Assembly: GCA_948567375.1 (NCBI GenBank) | Contig: OX419755.1 | Span: forward strand, 74,280,944 to 74,344,943 | Direction: 5' to 3' | Source: Lunularia cruciata | Taxonomy: Eukaryota; Streptophyta; Marchantiopsida; Lunulariales; Lunulariaceae | Length of the DNA: 64,000 bases | In this document: positions 1-11,035 of the stretch, in pieces | How positions within the stretch are numbered: the stretch's first letter is position 1 | How the letters are laid out: each line of letters opens with the position of its first letter | The notes under the pieces: model-generated | Databases searched by the model: none | The model's input: only the letters and a program-made list of their open reading frames with translations | What the model was told of the DNA's origin: nothing | Program-made: the position numbers and the translations under genes

Positions 1-122
1 CTGGTTGGGAGATTTGAGTGACATTGTGAGGAAGCGTCAATTCTGCAGAGTGGAGATCTCATGCATGAGGAGTTTGAAATCAACAAAAAGCATGTTTGAG
101 TGTTTAGATTCATCTTGGGAAC

Positions 123-596
123 ATGGAGGGTCATCAAGAGTGGAAATTGAGATTATACAAGGTTCCCCAAGGGTTTGAGGTGATTGTAGGGGTGGATTTG
201 AGGAAAAGAGAGTTTACAATAGAATTTGAAGAGAGTGTTGAGAGGATCCAAAAACCTACACCACATGGAGGAAAGAGTGAGTCTAAGTGCTTTCTATGTA
301 GAGAGAAGGGACATAAGGCAATTTCATGTCCATTGACCTTTGAGAGCAAGAGATTGAGGGAAAGGAGAGGCTTACTTGACTTGGGTTTGCATGTTGGACC
401 TTCTTCACCAAGATTGGGAGGGAGAAGATCTAAGACCAAGGAGTTGTGTGAGGTTTGTGGAGTGGAAGGACTTCCAAAAGGACATGAGTGTAGTGGAGTA
501 AAAGCTTTTTTGGAGAATTTGGTGAAGGATCTTGAAGAGAGTCTTAGTACAACTACAAAAATACTACCACCTTCATCAGCTAGTTCTCAAGATTAG
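123..596 (+). CDS. Leader ORF of element A1 with zinc knuckles (157 aa)
   Basis: Separate ORF between the (unseen) 5' LTR and gag. It contains a CCHC knuckle, CFLCREKGHKAISC (C-x2-C-x4-H-x4-C), near residue 57, and a second Cys/His cluster, CEVCGVEGLPKGHEC, near residue 109. The N-terminal part resembles the end of DUF4283/zinc-knuckle proteins found in plant retroelements; this is a resemblance by eye, not a search result. An in-frame TAG at 105-107 precedes the ATG at 123, so the ORF does not continue from further upstream in this copy. A role in RNA binding is inference. It could also be the tail of a longer leader protein truncated by that stop. Confidence 0.55.
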   Translation: MEGHQEWKLRLYKVPQGFEVIVGVDLRKREFTIEFEESVERIQKPTPHGGKSESKCFLCREKGHKAISCPLTFESKRLRERRGLLDLGLHVGPSSPRLGGRRSKTKELCEVCGVEGLPKGHECSGVKAFLENLVKDLEESLSTTTKILPPSSASSQD

Positions 597-838
597 TGAT
601 GGAGATAATCTTTCAACTTATGGATAAACTATCCATGAGAGTTAGATTAATATGCACTTTAGGATTTGATGTTGCTATAGAAATCTTGGAGCAACCTAAA
701 ACTTTTGTGTTCCCAAGGGTGGATTACTCTCAAATGGTGTTAGTCATGTATATACTCTATTAGTTATAGAGTGAGAGAAAAGAAAAGAGAAAAAGAAAAA
801 GAAAAATTGAGAGAAGAGAAAGATAGTGAGAGGTTAAG
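597..838 (+). other. Spacer between leader ORF and gag of A1
   Basis: About 240 bp of untranslated internal sequence. It ends in a purine-rich run (about 768-838, mostly A and G) just before the gag ATG. No further motif is seen. Confidence 0.5.
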
Positions 839-2116
839 ATGGGGAAACTTCTGGTTTTCTTTGGCAAGGATAGAGAAGATGTGGAGGCCTTTGTGAGAGA
901 CTTCAAGAGAGCTTGCATCGGAAAAAATGAGAGGAGGAAGAATGAGTGGGCCTCATTATTACCAGATTTCTTTGAGGATGCAGCACTTACATGGTATGAG
1001 TCAGAATACCAAAACAGAGAGAGGAGAGATGGGGAAGAGGAGTTTTGGGAGAGTTTGACTTCAGCACTCATTGAGAACTTTCTTCTTGATGAGAGTTATG
1101 AGAGATTGATGAGTGAGGTTACATTTCTCAAGCAAGGAGATGGAGAGAAAGTGAGAGTCTATGTGGAAAGAGTGGAAAAGTTAGAGTCCAGATTTTGCAT
1201 AGTGTTGAGGAAGGGTGGGGATGATGTGGAGACTACAATGATTGGCATAGGGGCCATGCTCACCAAGAATTTTGTGGGAGGGTTGAGACCACAAATTAGA
1301 AGCAAGGTGAGATATGAAAAACCTTCTTCCAAGGTTGAAGCTATCAAAATTGCAATTCGTATGGAGGAGAGTTTGGAAGGGGATGAGAGTGATTTGGTGG
1401 TGAAGGAGGTTGTGCATCCTCCTCAAGGCTACAAGTATGGTGGAAGTTCTGATACTTTGGTGGCAAGGGTTGCACCACAAGTAGTAGTTGCTCTAATTCT
1501 TGCACCTCCACCAAAGGATCCACTTCAAACCATCACAGAACAACTTGCGGATCTCAAGATCAATGTGGTGCAACTATGGGAGAAGAGAGAGGTGGATCAG
1601 AATGTAGGGAGAGGGTCTAGGAGTTATGGAAACTATCCATATAGAGGAGTTCAACCAGCCACCAATTTCAATGATAGAAATTGTTTTGGTTGTGGTGGAA
1701 GAGGCCATATCCAAAGGAATTGCCCAAATTCTACTTACCATGGAGGAAGGGGTTATGAGGGAACCAATAGAGGGAAAGAGGGTGGTAGTGAAACCCAAGT
1801 GGCTCCTAATCCAAACAAAAGTAAGGGGATAGCATCCATAGATGTGGTGGAGAGCAAGTATGAGAAGGGAGAGTGCTCAAACTCCAAGAGTCTTAATTTG
1901 GAGCTTTTGGCACAAGAGAAGAAGAGAGCTCGTTTTGCAGAGGATGTTCACTCTTCTCAAGGATTTACTCCAAGCAAGGATACCCGTATTTCTACTAGGA
2001 GCACTCGCACCTCAACACCATCAACAACAAAGACTCCAAGGAAGAAGTTGGGGATGGAGGATTTCTTGATTTCAAAGCAACAATGGAACTTGGAGGATGT
2101 TGGTAGATGTTGGTAG
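839..2116 (+). CDS. gag: Gag polyprotein of A1 (425 aa)
   Basis: Nucleocapsid/capsid protein that packages element RNA into cytoplasmic particles. The ATG at 839 follows the purine-rich leader and opens an uninterrupted frame. The N-terminal half has the helical, acidic and basic composition of plant gypsy gag, including the segment LPDFFEDAALTWYESEYQ. A CCHC knuckle, CFGCGGRGHIQRNC, lies at 1682-1723 (residues about 282-295). The C-terminus is basic and Ser/Thr-rich. The frame ends at TAG 2114-2116 and overlaps the protease frame, which opens by 2097 in a different register. Pro-pol expression would therefore need frameshifting, or this is decay; the sequence does not decide. Confidence 0.88.
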   Translation: MGKLLVFFGKDREDVEAFVRDFKRACIGKNERRKNEWASLLPDFFEDAALTWYESEYQNRERRDGEEEFWESLTSALIENFLLDESYERLMSEVTFLKQGDGEKVRVYVERVEKLESRFCIVLRKGGDDVETTMIGIGAMLTKNFVGGLRPQIRSKVRYEKPSSKVEAIKIAIRMEESLEGDESDLVVKEVVHPPQGYKYGGSSDTLVARVAPQVVVALILAPPPKDPLQTITEQLADLKINVVQLWEKREVDQNVGRGSRSYGNYPYRGVQPATNFNDRNCFGCGGRGHIQRNCPNSTYHGGRGYEGTNRGKEGGSETQVAPNPNKSKGIASIDVVESKYEKGECSNSKSLNLELLAQEKKRARFAEDVHSSQGFTPSKDTRISTRSTRTSTPSTTKTPRKKLGMEDFLISKQQWNLEDVGRCW

Positions 2117-5100
2117 TCACAAGGCTAACATCACAGTGGGCCAATTGATTGCTTTGAACCCTACCTTGAGAAAGGAGCTTAGAGGTGGTTTGAGTTCTAC
2201 AAGGAGCAAGAGGAAGAAGAAGGCAAAAGTTCTAGTATCAATGAGGGTGGTGGATGCCAAGCCAACACCATGGGAGGCTTGTGAATATGCCTCCAAGATT
2301 GATGTGAGAGTGAATGGTCACAACATCAAGGATGCATTGGTTGATGGAGGATCAACAGTGAATGCCATGTCAGAAAGGTTGATGAAGAAGTTGGGTATGA
2401 TACCTTCAAGACCTTCAACATTTATGGTGAGCATGGCAAACAAGCAACAAGTTTGAACAGTAGGGGTGATGGATAAAGTGGTAGTTTCAATTATGGGAGT
2501 TCAAAATCTCATGACTTTCCAAGTCTTGAAGGATTCAAGCTATGACTTACTTCTTGGGAGGCCATGGTTGAGAGCAACATGCACAACTGATCGATGGCAC
2601 AAAGGGTACTTGAGGATTGGGCCATCAAACTATAGAGTCATAGTTCTTGTGACTAACACCACCAACACTTCACATGCAGATATACCATCTTCTGATTATT
2701 GGGAATCAGATTCTGAAGAAGGAGCTTCAAGTGTGGACACAAGCATGGAAGAGGAGACTTCCATGGAGGAGGATGAATCTGAATCTGATTCAGATGTGTA
2801 TCCTTTGTGTGCTATGGATTTTGCACCTAAGCCAAAGGTTTTGAAGGACCCAGATAAATCACCATTGACACTTGAAGAGGTAGAGAGAAGGTTAGCTACC
2901 CTCAAGTATGGCCCAAATGTTACCAAGGAGGAGAAGGTGAGATTTGAGGAGATTTTCCGCAAGTTCATCCATGTGTTTGCTTTTAGTTACAAGGATTTGA
3001 AGGAAGTCACCTTGGAAGAGCACAAGATAGAGGTAGAGTCACATGCAAGACCAATCCGCCAAAAGCAACGTCGCATTAGCCCACCAATATCTTTGGTTGT
3101 GAAGGAGGAGATTGATAAGCTCAAGGAGGCTGGATTTATCTTTGAGGTAGAGAATTCAGAATGGGTGTCTCCAATTGTCATTGTGAAGAAAAAGAATGGC
3201 AAGCTTTGGGTATGTGTGGATTACAAGAAGCTCAATGTTATTCCCAAGAAGGACTACTACCCATTGCCATTCATTGATGAGATCTTGGAGGAGGTTGTAG
3301 GTCATGAGAGGTATGATTTTGGAGATGGTTATAATGGATATAACCAAATCAAGATTGCACTAGAGCATCAACAACTCACCACATTCACCACACCTTGGGG
3401 AACTTACGCTTTCAAGGTCATGCCTTTTGGGCTTTGCAATGCTCCAGCCACATTCCAATGGTTCATGAACAAGGTATTTGAACCTTTCATTGGGAAATTT
3501 GTGAGAGACTTCATTGATGACTTTTGTGTCTATGGAAGCAAGGAGGAGCACTTTGAGCACCTAATCAAAGTCTTGCAACGCTTGGATGAGGCAAATGCAT
3601 CACTCAACCCGGAGAAGTGCATTTTTGGATGTGAAGAAGGTTTACTTTTGGGGCACATCATCTCCAAGGATGGAATAGCAGTTGATCCTGAGAAGGTGAG
3701 GAAAATCTTAGACCTTCTATTCCCTTCAAGCTTGACAAAGTTATGCCAATTCTTGGGGATGGTTGGATACTATAGGAGGTTCATCTTCTCATTTTCCAAC
3801 AAGGCTTATGCATTGACCATCTATATGAAGAAAGGTGTAGATAACATGGTGATTTTGGAGGACAAGGAGGCTCTCAAAGCTTTTGAGGAGCTCAAGCAAT
3901 CCCTTGTTGTAGCTCCAATTCTTGCTAAACCTGATTGGAGTAAGCCTTTCATCCTCTACACTGATGCTTCTAATGTAGCTATAGGATGCACTCTTAGTCA
4001 ATTAGACCAAGATGGGCATGATCATCCAATAGCTTATGCTAGTAGGCAGATGGTTTCAGCAGAGAAGAACTACTCTATCACGAAGAGAGAAGGGTTGGCA
4101 GTGATCTTTGGTCTCAAGAAGTTTAGACACTACTTGATTGGAGGGAAAGCCACCATTGTCATGGATCACAAGGCTTTGAAGTACATCTTCAACAAGCCTA
4201 ATGTTGAAGGGAGACTAGCAAGGTGGATGATACTCTTGTCTGAGTATGACTACACCATTGAAGATAGGCCAAGAAAGAAACATGCAAATGCTGATTTGTT
4301 ATCTAGAGCATATGATCATGATGGAGATGAGCCAGTGGATGATTTCTTCTCGGATGAGGAGCTCATGACAATCTCAATCACTCAAGAGGTTCCAATGGAG
4401 TACAAGGAGATTGTGGATTTTGTGACAAAAGGTAACTATCCAGAAGGGATGCATGCTAGGGAGAGGAAGGCCCTTGCAGCAAGATCTAGACCTTACACAA
4501 TGGTGGAGGATATTCTTTTTCACCAAGGAGTAGATGGTCTACTTTGAAGAGCAGTGGGTAAGGAAGAGTCTATCCTACTCATAAAGGAGTTTCATGAAGG
4601 TTTAGTATGTGGAGGACACTTTGCAGGAAAGGTGACTGCTTTCAAGATTCTAGATGCAGGTTACCATTGGAGAAGGATTTTCAAGGATTGTCTTAATTAT
4701 TGCAAAACTTGTCATGTTTGTCAAGCTTTTGCTAGAAAGTCTACATCTACTCCACCACTTAGATCAATTCCATTGCTAGGACCTTTTGAGAAGTGGAGAA
4801 TTGATTTTGTAGGTCCTCTCAATAGAACCCCAAGGAACAATCGATACATTGTGGTAGTTACTAATTACCTTACCAAGTGGGTTGAGGCTAGACCATTGAG
4901 GGACAAGAATGAAGATGAAGTGGGTAGATTTCTTTATGAACGCATTATCACTAGGTTTGGATGCCCTTTGGAGTTGGTTTCTGATAGAGGAGGAGAGTTT
5001 ATAGGAAGCATTACTATAGCCATGCTACGACATTTCTCTATCACACATAGATTAACTACATCCTATAAGCCAAATTCCAATGGCTTGGCAGAGAGAACCA

Positions 5101-5666
5101 ATCAGACCTTGTGCATGATGTTGGCCAAAGATGCAGAAATAGAGGGAGCTAAACATCATTGGGACAAGAGGATTCATGCAATTTTGTGGGAGTATAGGAC
5201 AACCATGAAGACTTCCACCGGATATTCTCCATTTCAATTGGTGTATGGTATTCAGTCTACCTTACCTATTCACTTTGATCTTCCTGCCTTCCAAAGCATT
5301 CATAGGAGATTGAAGAAAGCACAAGGAGGTGATGCAGAGAAGTCAAGGAAGGATCAACTCATGGAGTTGGAAGAGGCAAGAGCAGTTGTTATGGTTTGAG
5401 TGGAGCAAGCCCAAAGGAAAAAAAAGGAGAGCTATGACAAGAGGCAAGGCAAGAAGAAGGTGGAGACTTTCAAAGAAGGTGATTGGGTAATGTTGTTTGA
5501 TTCCATTCGATTCAAGAGAGTGCAAAAGAAGTTTTTGCCTAAGTACTTTGGACCTTTCATAGTGGAGAAGGTGTGGGGCAATTACACCTATGATCTCAAG
5601 GAGTTGGGAGGAAGACACTTTGATAGGATTAACCATGATAAGTTGAAAATGTACCATAGAAGGTAA
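2097..5666 (+). pseudogene. pol: Pol of A1: protease-RT-RNase H-integrase, one frame with three in-frame TGA
   Basis: All pol domains share one frame. Protease: LVDGGSTVNAM holds the catalytic Asp loop (DGG instead of the usual DSG/DTG), and LLLGRPWLR lies further on. Reverse transcriptase: VMPFGLCNAPATFQ, then FIDDF at 3510-3521 as the catalytic Asp-Asp box. RNase H: the first Asp lies in YTDASNVAIG. Integrase: a His/Cys finger with CKTCHVC, then the DDE core with Asp in WRIDFVGP, Asp in VSDRGGEF and Glu in LAERTNQT. A basic C-terminal region follows (5400-5666) without a chromodomain. TGA codons at 2454-2456, 4545-4547 and 5397-5399 interrupt the frame. Each is one C-to-T change from CGA (Arg), as expected from decay of methylated CpG. 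Confidence 0.9.
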
Positions 5667-5714
5667 AGAGACCTTCACTTTGAGGACAAAGTGAAAACTT
5701 AGTCCGGGGGTAAA

Positions 5715-6405
5715 TGTAACACCCATTTGTGCATGTGTGTGGTATTGTGATATTTAGCTTGGTATTACAAGTACTTAAGAGATATTATTTATATAGAGAT
5801 AAAGGATGATTCTACATTAGTCATGATTAGCTAAAGTAAGTCATAGCTAAGATAGAGGAGACCTTACTTTAGAGGAAATAGAAAAGATGAGCACCACTAT
5901 TTTGGATTTAGTGTGTTGACTTGGTATTATTCCTAGGTGTTTGGCTTTGAGGAAAGAGTTGAGAACTCTTGGGCCCGCAAGCCTTTTTGTTTTGGATTCT
6001 TCTTTAGTCCAAGGATAGCCCATGTAAAGGAATCCTTGACTTAGTGGTTGGGTCAAGATAAGACCACATGCTTAGGGGAATATGCCCATGTGAATAGATA
6101 TTCCTTTCTACTTTTTGACTTTACTTGACTTTTAGTCTAGTAACTTGAGTTACTATGGTAATTAGTAACTTTGGTACGTAACTATTTCACAAGTATATAA
6201 ATAAGAGGTGAGGAGGTACTCATCATCCTTTCATTTGCAACTATCTCTCTCTCATTGAGTTCTCTAGTGAGCAATGTCTTGAGTCTTGGAGTGTTAGCCT
6301 TGGAGGAGTATGATGGAGTTTGGGTTCCTTGTCTTCTTAGTCCATGGTGCGCTACCATAATAGCCATCAGAGGTTCATCCTGAGTGAGAGACAGGCCGGC
6401 TCACA
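5715..6405 (+). repeat. 3' LTR of A1 (691 bp)
   Basis: Begins TGTAACACCC after a purine-rich tract and ends in TCACA. A TATA-box-like TATATAAATAAG lies at 6194-6205, the likely RNA start region. Solo LTRs of the same family in the window have nearly the same length (691 and 692 bp), which fixes both ends. Confidence 0.92.
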
Positions 6406-6549
6406 ATCCCACCTCTCTTGCTCTTCTAAGGTAAAGCCGTGTAACATGTCTTCAATTGTGCAATTAGCCCGCTCTATTTGGCCATCTATTTGTGGGTGGT
6501 AAGTTGTGGACATAGCCAACTTGGTTTTGAAGGAACCAAAGAGTGTTCG

Positions 6550-7783
6550 TCAAAACAAATTGGTGAATTGAGTGCCTTTATCTATGATAAGTACTCTAGA
6601 CAAGCCATGGTGAGAGAAGACTACATCTAAGTATAATTGAGCTAGTTGTGGAGCGGTGACATCCTTGGTGGTAGGGCGTACATGAATCATTTTGCTAAGC
6701 CAATCCACAAAGACCACAATGGAGTCAAACCTTGAGGTGGTCTTGGGTAGTTCACAAACTAGATCCATACTCACTTGTTCCTAATGTTGGGTAGGTGTGG
6801 GGAGAGGTTGAAGGACCCCGGCATGAGCTTGATTAGAGGCTTTGTTTTGTTGACAAAGTAGGCAACTGTGCACATAGTCCATCACATCATTGCTCATCTT
6901 GGGCCAATAGTAATGGCGCTAGACTGCATCCAAGGTCTTGTCCACTCCGACATGACCTTTAATGGCCGAATCATGACATTTTGCTAGAATGGTGGTGCGT
7001 AATTTTGGGGCAATTGGGATCCATAATCTACCATCACAAAAGGTGAGTCCTTGGTGCTGGTGACGCCTTTGGATGATTGTGCTTCTACAATCTACGGATT
7101 AGTTTTTGTAGCAGCCAAAATCTTTGGCCAGAATTCAAGGTTAATCTTAACCTCTACCACCAAGTTGTTTGCCATTGGCATGCGGGTAAATGCATCTGCA
7201 AGTTGCTTCTTACCTTCCACGTAGGTGATTGACATGTTGAAGTGTTGTCGTCACTCTGCTCACCAAATCTGGTGATGAGACAGATCCTTCTGCGTCTTGA
7301 GGTAGACTAGAGGTTTGTGGTCTATCTCTACTACAAATGCCTTCTCACCCAAATAGTGCTTCCAATGCTTGGTTGCCAGAACAATGGCCAGCTCTTCTCA
7401 TTTGGTGGTGTGGTATTTGCGCTCTATTGGTAACAACTTTCAAAGAAATATGCAATTAGATGCCATCCGTCATGCCACTCTTGTTGTAGGACTACTCCTA
7501 TTACTACGCTTGATGCATCTATAGCCAATTTGATTGGTCATTTTGGGTCATACCACTTGAAGATTGGTGCATGTAGCAAGGTGGCTTTCAATTCTTGAAA
7601 AGCCAACTCTTGTGTGGTTCTCCATGTCCACTTCTTCTCCTTGCCAAGTAGTGCCGTTAAAGGCTGTGCAACCTTGGAGAAGTCCTTGACAAATCTATGA
7701 TAGAATCCCATCAACCCCAAGAAGCTCTTGAGTTGAGTCTGATCTTCTAGGGCACGCCATTTTGAATTAACCACAAGGTACAT
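6550..7783 (-). pseudogene. pol: RNase H-integrase remnant of B1
   Basis: Two open stretches remain. At 7538-7783 is the end of the RT region with FLGLMGFYHRFVKDFSKVAQ and the start of the RNase H segment. At 6550-6774 is the integrase core beginning MDLVCELPKTTS, with the second Asp region near IIDKGTQFT. Between them the frame is broken by stops and small shifts. It is homologous to 18.5-19.7 kb of B2 in reverse orientation. The pol Asp-Asp box is absent because of the internal deletion, so the copy cannot act alone. Confidence 0.85.
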
Positions 7784-8860
7784 TTATTGGCAATCTTTAT
7801 TTTCCAAAGTGATTTCCACCTCTTCTTCTTCAATGCGCCTCTCCATGTTGTTCAATGATTGCATGTATAAAGGCCGAGGGCCTCTAGGGAAAATGAGTAC
7901 AACAATTGGTAGATATGTGCCCAATACCGCCACAATTGTAACAACGGCATTGTTCTCCTTGTGGGACTCTATCTCTTTGTTCTTCTACCCGTCCATGCTC
8001 TCCTTGAAGCGGTCATGCTCCTCAATCTTGAAATTGAAGGTTGCCCAATTCCATCGGTACTGGTCCACCTATGTGTGGCATTTCTACCCAATAATGTTGA
8101 GGTAGAACTACTCCTTCACCTCCACCCAATGCTCCTATTATTCTCTATGCACAAGCAATGGCTTCAAATACCGTGTGGGGATTTTGCACCATGACTTCTT
8201 GGCAAATCCGCTCCTTAAACTCTTGTTTGAAATTATTGAGAGCCTTTGCTGGACTCATGTCAGTTATTGCGACTTGTAGATCCAGAAACGCCTCCACATA
8301 CTCTTGTACGCTATTCTTATGTCTCAATCCCCATAGTCAAGTTTCAGTCATTTGCACAGAATCCACCGATTGGAAATTCTTCAGCAATCCTTCTTGCATT
8401 GTTGTCCACGTGACCTCCCTTCTCTCTGCCAATATGGACCATTCTCACACATCATACCATGTGCGGGCTTTATCGATCAAGTACCCACATGCAAACAAGC
8501 ATGCAGCATGCTGCATGATCTCTATTGAGAACAATTGGAAATATTGATTCATTCTCGAGATCCAATTTTCCACTACTCCCATCATATGTTGCCCCTTGTA
8601 AGGCTTGATGTTGCAAGTCTTCTTCATCCGGAGTAGCAATGTGGCTTCATTGTTGATAGGGTTTGTAGCACAAGTGCCTCTCCAAGTACTTCCGTCATAG
8701 GTATTGGGTTTTGAGACGGCTCTTCTTCTTGCATGGCTTGATCGTTCCTAAGGATTTGCACTTGACTTTGTAACGTCTCCATGGTCATCTTAATCTCTCA
8801 AAATTCATTCAACATCCCTTGCATTCCTTGCACCAACTCTTGTAATTGCGGATCCATGAT
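7784..8860 (-). pseudogene. gag: Gag remnant of B1
   Basis: Homologous, in reverse orientation, to B2 gag. The ATG is near 8855 (MDPQLQELVQ), and the same TGA is found 19 codons later as in B2 and B3. Longer open pieces are at 8445-8639 and 8145-8327. The knuckle region near 7.9 kb matches B2. The left end joins abruptly to RT sequence at about 7770-7783, the internal deletion point. Confidence 0.75.
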
Positions 8861-9449
8861 TCATGCAACACTCAATTGCTAATGTCTACTTCAATATAGA
8901 GTCAATATGATCACTCTGGAAGGCAAGAACTATTGAAACTACCATTGGGAGCTCAGAAGCTATCACTTGTTGATAATACTCCTTGCCGAAATTCCTAACC
9001 ACAAAATTTCTAAACATCACTTTTGGTCTCACTACATAATGGATTTCTACTTGAGTGTTGAAAGGGAGAGGATTTGGGACATTCACATCCATATTATCAT
9101 AATAGAATGTAGATTGTCAAGTCTCACTCTCTATCATATATCACCAAAGGTAGAATCACTGAGTTTGGTGAGTTCATCACCCTATCCATGAATTTTGCGC
9201 CAAAGTGATAAACTAGCGATACCCTCATTTGCTCACATTGGATGTACATAGCCTTGATGTGGAATGGATTTGGGAATGGAAAGCTAGGTGCAAGGAATTG
9301 TCCTCCCGTGCATCCATCACGTCTGCTCTCTAAAGTCCTTCCTAAGTCTAACAATAACTCAATTTACTATTCTCCACCTCAAATTACTCAATTTTAGTAG
9401 TTTGTGCTCTTCCAAGAGGTATGATCCACTCTCTTGGACTAAGACACTT

Positions 9450-9461
9450 GCTCTGATACCA
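9450..9461 (-). other. Primer-binding site of B1
   Basis: GCTCTGATACCA on the plus strand, the reverse complement of TGGTATCAGAGC, next to the 5' LTR. It is complementary to the 3' end of plant initiator methionine tRNA. Confidence 0.9.
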
Positions 9462-9462
9462 T

Positions 9463-9657
9463 TGTAATACTCCTAGGACAAGAGAAGAGAGAAAACACAT
9501 ATTACACACTCAACATTTGGTTTTTGCTCTATTAGTGGAAGTACTCTTTTGGTGATACTTCTATCTGATCTATTTTGACTATCATGTATAACATCCTTCT
9601 AGATGTTACCAAAACAAATTTCATATCTAGATCATATGGCTAGCTTGTGGTATTACA
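9463..9657 (-). repeat. Short 5' LTR of B1 (195 bp)
   Basis: Both LTR ends are present (TGTAATAC...GTATTACA on the plus strand), but the LTR is only 195 bp against about 745 bp in other B copies. The promoter-proximal half, with the second U3 repeat, C-tract and TATA region, is missing; one U3 repeat and the last ~55 bp remain. Confidence 0.85.
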
Positions 9658-10648
9658 TAAGCACATCATAAGCAGGTTTGGTGGTTGAATCCCATCATAA
9701 GCACATTATAAAACCTTTGTAGGTAAAAGGTTCATCCACCATAGACAAATACAATGAGCCCATGATCCCACTCTAGCTACATCCAACAACATGGCAAGTC
9801 CCATCCAAGAATGGACTTGATGTGTACTTGCTACACCTGGGTGCAAGAATCACCCATCAAAGTGACATTCTCCAAAATGTAATCTATAGAAAGGGATTGA
9901 TTAATGAACTTGGAGATATCATAGTATATGTAACATATCCCAAAACACACCAAAATAGAGATCCTAAAGACCTTGACCTTGACCTTGGCCAGCATGAGTA
10001 TGTCCTTGACATGGCTATCCAAAAATCACCAAAAGAATAAGACCATATCTCTCCAAATCCTACACCCCCAACAAAGAAATGTAAGTTGGTAGGGTCTTTT
10101 GGTAAACTCTAATTGTTGAAATTGGTAATAACTCAAGATACCAATAGGTCAAGTATGTCACATGATATAGAGAGATTCACTTAGCATTCTCATCTCTGTC
10201 TACATACAAGTACCTTTGTATTTGTATATTTGCTTGTAATATCACAACTAGTCCAATTTTAATTCCACCTCCAATAGACATATTCTCTCTATTGGATACT
10301 GGCAAGCAATGAGTGTGGTATCCAAAGGTGAAAATGTGATAGACTCCAAAGGCTCATCTTCACACTAGTCTCCTAGTGGTACAAAGGCTCCACTCCAAGC
10401 TTGTTGCACCAATTGATTTGCATGTTGTTGCAATGCCTCCATAGAACTTCACAATGGAACATCCAATGTGGATGGAACAATCCCACTTGTACTCCAAATC
10501 TGAGTGATCTCCTCTGGTACTAGAGTATCCTCTACATGTACATTCTCCTCCAATAAGTTATTAGGCCAAGTAAAAGAAGTGATGAAAGCTAGATATGATG
10601 TTATGGTCCTTGACTATAGTGAGCCAAGACTATAACTACTAAAGCATA

Positions 10649-11035
10649 TCAATAGGCAACACACCCATCCTCACTTGATTTCCAACCTAATCTATAGGAG
10701 GTTGTCTCCTCCCAATATTCAATACCAAAATCCATGGGGTATAACATTGCTCCACCAACAAGCATATCATATGACTCTACTATTATTGCAATGGCTTGAG
10801 CTCTCACCATGGAGTTATCAGTCGGATGGCCAAGTTGAATTTGGACAATGAGTTCTCTGCATGTGATATATTGTGTAGAACTACCCCTAGAGATGTCTAG
10901 ATCTGAAATAGACACCTCTTCACATAAGTCTTCCATAGCTCTAGATTGAAAATGGCAGCTTTCTCCAGCATAAGGAGATGCACACCAGAGTCTAGTAAGA
11001 CTCTAGTGTGTAATAAGAGTCTAATAAGACTCTAG
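10649..11035 (-). pseudogene. Retroviral-type aspartic protease fragment of C
   Basis: Reading the minus strand, RVLLDSGVHLLMLEKAAI contains the catalytic Asp loop (LLDSG). After a frameshift the ORF at 10649-10936 continues with a region ending in YDMLVGGAMLYPMDFG, which resembles the C-terminal half of retropepsins in plant gypsy elements. The frame change between the two halves shows it is broken. Family assignment is by recognition of the motif pair only. Confidence 0.6.

Larger units (their letters stand above)
1..6405 (+). mobile_element. Ty3/gypsy LTR retrotransposon A1, 5' LTR outside the window
   Basis: Internal region plus 3' LTR of a Metaviridae-type element. Order seen: leader ORF with zinc knuckles, gag, protease, reverse transcriptase, RNase H, integrase, polypurine-like run (CCGGGGGTAAA at 5704-5714), 3' LTR (5715-6405). 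No chromodomain follows the integrase. The element sits inside minus-strand element B1: directly after the LTR the sequence continues as B1 integrase, and ATCCC at 6406-6410 is the expected right target-site duplication; its partner lies left of the window. Reading frames are long, so this is one of the younger insertions here. Confidence 0.93.
6406..9657 (-). mobile_element. Deleted chromovirus-type Ty3/gypsy element B1
   Basis: Minus-strand relative of B2 and B3. Reading leftwards from 9657: a short 5' LTR (9463-9657), primer-binding site (9450-9461), gag remnants (about 8.9-7.9 kb) with a zinc-knuckle region near 7.9 kb, then a jump into the RT/RNase H junction near 7783, RNase H, and integrase until interrupted at 6406 by A1. 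Compared with B2, about 1.3 kb holding the protease and the catalytic part of RT is missing. The rest of the element should lie left of A1, outside the window. Confidence 0.88.
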
